Assembly (NCBI GenBank): GCA_001779455.1
Contig: MFKE01000028.1
Coordinates: 7,674 to 21,892, forward strand
DNA length: 14,219 nt
Direction of reading: 5' to 3'
DNA from: Candidatus Gottesmanbacteria bacterium RIFOXYB1_FULL_47_11
GTDB lineage: Bacteria; Patescibacteriota; Microgenomatia; UBA10105; UBA927
Position 1 is the first letter of the stretch. Each line of letters starts with the position of its first letter. Under the pieces are notes generated by a model. The model ran no database searches, was not told the origin of the DNA, and saw nothing but the letters and a program-made list of their open reading frames with translations. Shown one piece after another: positions 14,117 to 14,219 of this stretch. The position numbers and the translations under genes are program-made.

Positions 14117-14219
14117 AAAAATTCCATTTCATATTATTTGTCATTTGTTGCATTACGGTAGCTCTCCGTCTTTATCACGTGAGCTATCCGGTTGCGGATT
14201 GGCATAGCTGGCGCCAAGC
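14113..14219 (+). CDS. N-terminus of a GT-C family membrane glycosyltransferase (3' partial)
   Basis: An ATG at 14113 forms ATGA with the stop of the previous gene and opens a frame that runs off the window after 35 codons. It encodes a short basic start (MKKFHF), one hydrophobic helix (ILFVICCITVAL), and then YPVADWHSWRQ. A hydrophobic helix followed by an acidic residue and HxWRQ is typical of the start of bacterial PMT-like GT-C enzymes (GT39/GT83-like), whose first outside loop carries the catalytic Asp. It would be another lipid-linked-sugar transferase in this block. Too little is visible to say more. Confidence 0.72.
   Translation, partial: MKKFHFILFVICCITVALRLYHVSYPVADWHSWRQ

Overview
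The window is one uninterrupted surface-glycan gene block. All 13 genes I can support lie on the + strand. They overlap or sit within 17 bases of each other, so there is no gene-free stretch, RNA gene, mobile element, CRISPR array or terminator. The style suggests a Candidate Phyla Radiation (Patescibacteria) organism, most like Microgenomates: very tight packing, mostly weak or absent Shine-Dalgarno sites, many large membrane glycosyltransferases, and small hydrophobic proteins between them. No ribosomal or other marker gene is present, so the lineage is an inference. TGA acts as a stop at many junctions, which argues against the UGA-recoded lineages (Gracilibacteria, SR1).

Layout. Bases 2-2909 hold the tail of a large membrane protein, a 120-residue membrane protein, and a 639-residue membrane protein. 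The two large ones share a related C-terminal domain of the YfhO/AftD-like GT-C type. Bases 2885-3829 encode a UDP-glucuronate decarboxylase (UDP-xylose synthase). Bases 3826-4714 hold a 68-residue membrane protein overlapping a soluble polyprenyl-phosphate sugar synthase of the DPM1 type. Next come a histidine (RHG) phosphatase (4726-5370), GalE (5375-6364) and a multi-pass GT-C enzyme (6368-7933). Bases 7951-9572 carry two consecutive GT4-family genes; the first is only the N-terminal half of the fold. They are followed by a hexapeptide-repeat acyltransferase (9569-10132) and a WbbL-like GT2 enzyme (10132-10992). The block ends with a 1049-residue protein in which an O-antigen ligase/polymerase-like half is joined to a GT-C-like half (10967-14116), and the start of another GT-C gene running off the end (14113-14219).

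How the genes may work together (inference). Uxs and GalE supply nucleotide sugars. The DPM1-like enzyme makes polyprenyl-phosphate sugars, the donors used by GT-C enzymes outside the membrane. The GT4 and GT2 enzymes build a repeat unit on the cytoplasmic side and the acyltransferase decorates it. The O-antigen ligase-like protein polymerises it or transfers it to a carrier, and the GT-C enzymes add side residues. No flippase or initiating phosphoglycosyltransferase is in view.

The points most worth a second look are the isolated half-GT4, the ligase/GT-C fusion, the pairing of a tiny membrane protein with a soluble DPM1-like enzyme, and a perfect 22-bp palindrome inside a coding region.
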